Assembly (NCBI RefSeq): GCF_910592395.1
Contig: NC_088322.1
Span: 7,933,431-7,993,430 of the forward strand
Source of the DNA: Lineus longissimus
Lineage: Eukaryota > Nemertea > Pilidiophora > Heteronemertea > Lineidae
Length of the DNA stretch: 60,000 nt
Direction of reading: 5' to 3'
Below the pieces are notes generated by a model. That model was not told where the DNA came from. It saw only the letters and a list, made by a program, of their open reading frames with translations, and did not search any database. Positions 55,135-60,000 of this stretch are shown here, one piece after another (position 1 is the first letter of the stretch; the number at the start of each line of letters is the position of its first letter). Position numbers and translations under genes: made by a program.

Positions 55135-57122
55135 CGTCGTCGTCCGTCGTCCGTTAGCAGGGCACGTTTCGTAACTGTTAGAGCTATTGAGTTGAAACTT
55201 GGTACACATGTACCCTTATGTAATGACACCTTGGAGACCAAGTTTCGGTCCGATTCGTTTCATGGTTTGGCCACCAGGGGGCCAAACGTTAAAAGTGAAA
55301 ATATGCAATATCTCCCTTAATAGTAGTCGGGAAATTTTGAAAAAAATATGGTAGGTACTTCTAGCAAAGGTGCATCATATATCCTCCGGGTTTTTGATTT
55401 GACCTCCTTTTCAAGGTCACAGAGGTCAAATGGTGTAAATTGGCCGTTAGGATGTAACGATGGCACGTTTCTAAACTGCAATGACTATTGATACCAAATT
55501 TGGTACACATTTACCCCTTAGTCAGGTGATCTCAGGGACCGAAGTTTGGTCCAATATGATTCACCACTTGACCACCAGGGGGCAAAATCCAAAAACCTTA
55601 AAAATGTGATTATTCCTTAACTTCTTGCCCGATTGCCACCAATTTGATATCATGGGTACATCTAACCACCATACAGTATATGTCGCACAGGTTTTTAATT
55701 TGACCTTCTTGTCAAGGTCACAGAGGTCAAATGGCGTAAATTCGCCGTCAGGCCGTAACTATGGCACGTTTCTTAACTGCAATGACTATTGATCACAAAT
55801 TAAGGACACATGTACCACTTGGTCAGGTGATCTCAGGTACCGAAGTTTGGTGCGATCTGATTTGCCGTTTGGCCTCCAGGGAGGGGGCCAAATCCTAAAT
55901 TCTTCAAAATGCCATTATTCCTAGTAATGACTTGCCCGATTTTATATCATAGGTACATCTAATTCTAACAACCATTCAATGTGTCACCCGGGTCTTCTTG
56001 GTTTGCCCTACTTTTCAAGGTCACAGAGGTCGAATGTACTGTAAATTGGCCATTTTGGGGAAATTGTAATTGCTTGGACCTACATCAAACCTAACACTAC
56101 ATGACACAATACCATGCTCTTTATCCATCTTTCCTCCACATGAGGTGAGCACAATGGCCCTGGCCATTTCATTTGATTTATTTGGTGCCATAGATTTAAT
56201 TAGGCGGCCATCTTGGAAATCGTTTTTTGCCGATTGCTGTAGTGTAACGAGTGATGAAATTGTTATGGTCAGGTGGATGTGTCTACATCACATATCACCC
56301 TGGTTTGTTATTTGACCTACCTGTCAGGGTCACTGAGGTCAAAGTTAAAAATATATTCACCGTGACCATTGTCATGGAGTGGCACGTTTCTTCACTATCA
56401 TTTTCACCTGGACTCTACAAGCTTGGAACCACAAGTCTCGGATTCACCACTTGGCCAGGGCCGGCTCTGAACTGGTCACAGATGCATGTATAAATTATGA
56501 GAGGCCTACATACTGTAGCACTTTCTGTAACTGTCTACTAAAAATACTTACGGTGAGCACAATGGCCCCTGGCCGTTTCATCTTTTTAAAAAGGTGTGTT
56601 AATGCTGATGACTTGTTGCATGGAATTGCTTATTTGTTCTTTTGGTAGGCATGCCTTGCATGTTTTGCTGCTTCAAGCTTTTGTTCTGCTGCTGTTTTAA
56701 CGATTACTGGTCAGATCACAAAAATTGTCATACCTGTAGTCACCTCAATTAAATTCAACTTACGCATTATTTTATCTCTCATGTAATTTCATTGTAAAAC
56801 ATTACTTCATTTCTTTCTTACATTTAAAACCATGCTAATGCTTCATCCAGCTTCCCTTCACAAGAGGTGAGCACAATGGCCCTGGCCATTTCATTTAATA
56901 ATCAACATGGAACTTCATCCACATGTATGCAAAAACAATTTTTTTAATAACAGTCTGATTCTTACCCATTAGCTCATGAAGCATCTCTGAAATCTTGTCG
57001 TAGAACCGGCTTTCCTTCGTGTGATAATTATCCAAAAAGATTTTGGGGTCGAAATGAGTTTTGTAGTCGACTCCAGATAATCTTGCCATCTCAAATGATT
57101 CGGAAGCTGGATCGTTAGCCAT
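49193..57122 (-). CDS. NNMT/PNMT/INMT-family methyltransferase, copy F
   Basis: Exon 1 57122-56966, exon 2 50372-50156, exon 3 49649-49193: 157+217+457 bp, 276 aa, frame intact. Nearly identical to E, including the TDVTASA C-terminus, but with one extra Asp codon at the exon-3 start (SDDEWKLRQ) and LCLEAACSDE. Intron 1 is 6.6 kb because of the 4.4-kb nest of Helentron-like elements. Exon 2 here lies in unbroken intron sequence, which supplies the empty site for the insertion in E. Upstream of the chosen ATG the frame stays open for about 72 codons in F and E, but the common MANDPASE start gives the family length. Confidence 0.86.
49859..50114. mobile_element. 256-bp MITE in intron 2 of copy F
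   Basis: Same element and position as 42506-42761, flanked by ATAG, inherited through the E/F duplication. Confidence 0.88.
50870..51115 (+). pseudogene. retroelement ORF1-like remnant in intron 1 of copy F
   Basis: Close DNA match to 44540-44810 but frameshifted (ACCAAGTTC reduced to ACAAGTTC) and with stops, so no longer translatable. Followed by a poly-C run (51141-51158) longer than in E. Confidence 0.55.
52323..52530. repeat. 84-bp tandem repeat, three units (copy F)
   Basis: Units start at 52323, 52407 and 52491. The Helentron-like nest was inserted in the third unit, after GATATTCTGACTTTTT. Confidence 0.9.
53756..56580 (+). mobile_element. Helentron-like element, type B (middle of the nest)
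   Basis: The 5' part is nearly identical to 43043 onward: GGCTCACCGTAGGGGAG, a longer CGT tract, monomers at 53882, 54183 and 54490. It resumes after the inner element and closes with TTACGGTGAGCACAATGG and GGCCGTTTCA at 56580. A GTTCAAACCCC box-B-like phrase near 54950 hints at an old SINE fragment inside. Confidence 0.65.
55043..56171 (+). mobile_element. Helentron-like element, type A (innermost)
   Basis: Opens AACTCACCTCTTAGCAGAGG, then microsatellite, then monomers with GGCACG at 55161, 55462 and 55763 (period 301). Closes GAGGTGAGCACAATGGCCCT...CCATTTCA at 56171. This is a complete 1.1-kb example with both ends. Confidence 0.72.
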
Positions 57123-57373
57123 GATAAGAAGCAATGGTGCAAAGTGCCTACGGGCGCAGAAAGCAGCTAACCTCCCCGACCTGTCCTTCTTGAGTCCTGC
57201 ACCAGGTTTTCTGCGTTTACTGATCAGTGCGCTTCTGTGCAGCTTTTTATAAACCGTGATATGAAAAAACACAAAATCGCGAGTTGAGTAATCATTATTT
57301 TCTGCCACAAGATTTTCTACTTTCCTGGACCATGACAATCACCATTTCTGATGATGCTGTCCACTTCTCCATT

Positions 57374-58440
57374 CAATGATAGTAAGGCCGAAGACAATAC
57401 AATGGTTACATGCAACTGCATGTTCATCTTGACCGCACATCGTTACACACATCGTTACAACCAGTTGTCTGAATATTTACCGTGGGCATGGAAATAATTT
57501 GCACTCGCGATTATGTTTTATACGATTGTTCTTTTCCAGTAAGCGCAGTTTTCTGATTGCAGCACCTGGTCTGTCATGATGTGCATTTCGCATAGAAATG
57601 TTATTAATCAGTAAATTAAAAATGGAAAAAAACCCGCAATGATCAATATCCTACTGGTATGCCATAAATATACGTATGTAGCCTACACACTATGTCAATT
57701 TACGGTTTTTAATGCTTCGAAGCAAAATGCAGTTACCACATCCTATAGTAGGGTAGTGCATTCTCATTCCGTGTGATATCCATTTTGCCCTATTCTGAAT
57801 GATGATTCTTAACACTCGGAATTCCATAGGTATGATATTTCACTCCCATGCAATCGGATTGAAACTAGTTGACAGTGGTGGATCCAGAAATCCTTAGAAG
57901 GGGTGGGAATCAGTGAGATGCCATCTTGAAAACTTGGTTGGTACGAGGGCCCTGCCCAAGAAATAATTTGGAATCTATAAGTGCAAAATAATGCAGTTTT
58001 CTTGCCATCTCTGGGTCCTGCTAAACTTGGACTGAGGCACATTCAATATTGCTCTGCGGGGGAGGGACTTGTACTTCATGAGCAACCCTCATAAATTTAC
58101 CATTGCCTCATTTAGGGCATGACTGATCGATAATGCCTTCTAAATATCCCAATATCGTACAAAAACATTGGCCTAAGTGATTCCTCGCCACAGAAAGCAG
58201 GCGCCTTAATACCAGTGTTGTCGTGGTCACAACCGGAGAAATATTTAACTAGCCAACCAAATGAATTGATGTCGCCGAAGGGCTTGTTTATTGATTTGAA
58301 CAATTGAACAACAGGTGGAATTTCATGCAGCGTGCTGTGTGGTACTTGTATTAAGATAGTTCACACATTTCGTGCACTTTTTTCGTAAATAACGCACCCA
58401 ATCGCTTGTTATAATCTGCGCCAGTTCGTGTACGAAATAC
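57374..58440. repeat. unit flank duplicated in E, F and here
   Basis: Matches 47438-48520 closely and 39973-40570 in part (GTAAGGCCGAAGACAATACA, ACAACCAGTTGTCTGAATAT, CTTGTACTTCATGAGCAACC). No LINE 3' end or MITE follows; the sequence switches at about 58442 to the exon-3 fragment and SINE. This marks the end of the E/F-type units. Confidence 0.85.
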
Positions 58441-58443
58441 ATG

Positions 58444-58535
58444 TACCAACTTAAATTGGTCAGGCCAATTTCAGCAAAAGCACTTTCGATTATCTCGTTG
58501 CTTAATGGAAAGGCTTTCAACCTCTATTATTTCGC
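58444..58535 (-). pseudogene. methyltransferase exon-3 fragment, third SINE-linked copy
   Basis: CCAACTTAAATTGGTCAGGC to GGCTTTCAACCTC matches the middle of exon 3. Both sides are broken; it continues into GCGAAATTAAGTCATGTAATG and the SINE. Confidence 0.8.
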
Positions 58536-58582
58536 GAAATTAAGTCATGTAATGCTGTTTAAAGACGATTTGTGATGCCTCT

Positions 58583-58670
58583 CCAACGATGTTACTCGTT
58601 GGCCGAGGCGGTTACACTGCCAACAGTGATTCTTTTACCCGATGTCGAAAGGATTCGAGTCAATCCTGGA
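58583..58670 (+). repeat. tRNA-derived SINE head, copy 3 (decayed box B)
   Basis: Box A TGGCCGAGGCGG at 58600-58611. Box B has decayed to GGATTCGAGTC near 58651. The tail is cut off after ATCCTGG, where unrelated sequence begins. Confidence 0.7.
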
Positions 58671-58679
58671 TGATGCGCG

Positions 58680-59486
58680 CATGGAAGGGACCATTTGAAC
58701 AGGACATCTGATTGGTTGGTAGCGGAGGTGGGAGGTGGCTCGGCAATTTTCGTGACGGTAATAATGCAGAGACATTACTGATGGACTTCTCGGCGAAGAG
58801 ATTACTTGGAGCTCTCCAGTTGACGTCATCTCCACAAAGTTGTTATTTATTCCAAAACCTCTTCAGATACATCAAGTTTTGAAAGCTGTGGTGAGCACAT
58901 AAACATACCATTGTAACCTTAATTTGAAAATCCCTTCATAATCAAGGGCTAGCTCTGGCTAATACAGTACCAATATACAATAGACCATCAATTTGACCCC
59001 AGCTCCTTACTGCGGGAAAACCCAAATCCAGCAACCAAAAGTACCAAAAATACGTTTTTGTTTACATTCGAACTGCACACATGCGTTTGTTTACAATTTC
59101 TTTCCCCGCGAAATCTCGAAGATCAGGTGACCGTGGATTGAAAATAACATTAACCTGGGTTCAGCAGGTCAACAGGTACAGGCTGTTTCAATCATCCCCT
59201 TACAGCCAGCCGTTCAACAGATAATGTTAGTCACCCCACAGGGAGTGCAGGTGATTGATTAAGCCCCTGCATAACTAAACAGCAACGACTTGGCTTCTGT
59301 GAGTGGTAAGGAGAATTGACAGTGTCCGATTAAAAATCCCTCATTACTGCTCCGCTGAAGTAAATTTCCGAAAATAAACACAACGTTGCATCAGGATACC
59401 ATATCACCTGCAAACGTGCAAAATTTCGAGACGAAACACGACCCCCAAATGGCACTTTATCGAGCCGCCTTATAGTATTATGATAT
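58680..59486. other. no gene seen
   Basis: Short open frames only, none recognisable. A piece near 59085-59140 (TGCGTTTGTTTACAATTTC) resembles 11910-11950. Confidence 0.4.
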
Positions 59487-60000
59487 AGATATGTACTTCT
59501 TACCAGGCCCAGGAGAATCAGTGTCTCAAGGCTACACAACTAAACCTCAGTGAATGAATTCAGGCCACAGTCCGAAAGAGGATTCTAATTGTTTTGAGGT
59601 ACGGAGCAGTTTTTGAGTTTCAAACGAATGTTGTGTCTTAATGCAGCCCTCGTCTTGCTATCTTTGGCATGGGCCTTGTGTCGAGATGCAATGTAATGTT
59701 CTCGCAGTTTAGTTTGGATGGAGGTGCCCTTATCAAAGCTATTTCAGCGTTTGATCGAAAAAAGTTTGGCGTCCGCGAGAAATCATGTACACACCAATTC
59801 GTTCAAACGCTGAAAAAAGAAATGCAATCAGTTCGAAAACCTAAACATATCTCCTTGGGTGCAGCCTTGTTGTGCAGGAATGGAAGGTACATGTAGTGTA
59901 CTTTGGGCTAATGCAATGCGTGTGTATTGCAAAACCTACTCCTGTTACGTTGCTCATGATACCACAATGACAGCTATCGGCCGACAATTTGACGGCTCAC
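59487..60000. repeat. unit flank matching 19300-19815; array probably continues
   Basis: Follows 19300-19815 in order to the last base of the window (GACAATTTGACGGCTCAC). In unit B the stop codon of exon 3 lies about 255 bp further on. Confidence 0.85.

Larger units (their letters stand above)
52532..56893 (+). mobile_element. Helentron-like element, type A (outer of three nested)
   Basis: Opens AGCTCACCTCTAAGCAGAGG, an 11-bp-stem hairpin, followed by CGT microsatellite and degenerate ~300-bp monomers. Closes AGAGGTGAGCACAATGGCCC, then TGGCCATTTCA. In unit E the site is uninterrupted (GACTTGTTTAATAATCAAC, about 46946), so the insertion follows the E/F split. Type B sits inside from 53756, and another type A inside that. 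Confidence 0.72.

Overview
This is animal nuclear DNA: GT-AG introns, scattered short exons, AT-rich non-coding sequence, trinucleotide microsatellites and many transposable elements (TEs). The content suggests a marine invertebrate, possibly a deuterostome such as a lancelet, hemichordate or echinoderm: an expanded family of NNMT/PNMT/INMT-like methyltransferases, a DIRS retrotransposon, Kolobok-, Mutator- and Tigger-like elements, Helentron-like minisatellite elements and tRNA-derived SINEs. No marker fixes the species.

The only clear cellular genes are six tandem copies, all on the minus strand, of one three-exon gene for a small-molecule S-adenosylmethionine methyltransferase. They are called A-F here: A 8872-12426, B 20070-23123, C 31483-34065, D 35438-36886, E 41843-47182, F 49193-57122. 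Exon 1 is 157 bp and exon 2 is 217 bp in all copies except B, which lost its exon-1 splice donor. Exon 3 varies only by whole codons (442-457 bp). Five copies read as intact proteins of 271-276 aa. Broken exon pieces (7.7, 12.7, 22.3, 37.4 and 58.5 kb) lie between them. The sequence at the right edge matches the flank just downstream of copy B, so the array probably continues beyond the window.

Layout. 1-3.6 kb: a 1418-bp direct repeat followed by an inverted copy. 4.2-8.7 kb: Tigger-like fragments, two MITEs and an exon relic. 8.9-12.4 kb: copy A, with a Kolobok-like element (THAP domain, TTAA duplication) and a Mutator-like element (9-bp duplication) in intron 1. 12.9-19 kb: a SINE, tandem repeats, exon-like motifs and a MITE. 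20-23 kb: copy B. 23,978-30,522: an almost complete DIRS retrotransposon with gag, RT/RNase H, tyrosine recombinase, 172-bp inverted terminal repeats and an internal complementary region. 31-37 kb: copies C and D. 40-58.5 kb: copies E and F, a recent duplication in which new insertions in one copy are matched by empty sites in the other. 52.5-56.9 kb: three Helentron-like elements nested inside each other.

Because the repeat units are paralogous, the window supplies its own before-and-after comparisons: most insertions below are bounded by comparing a filled copy with an empty one. No operons, rRNA, CRISPR arrays or functional tRNA genes were seen.
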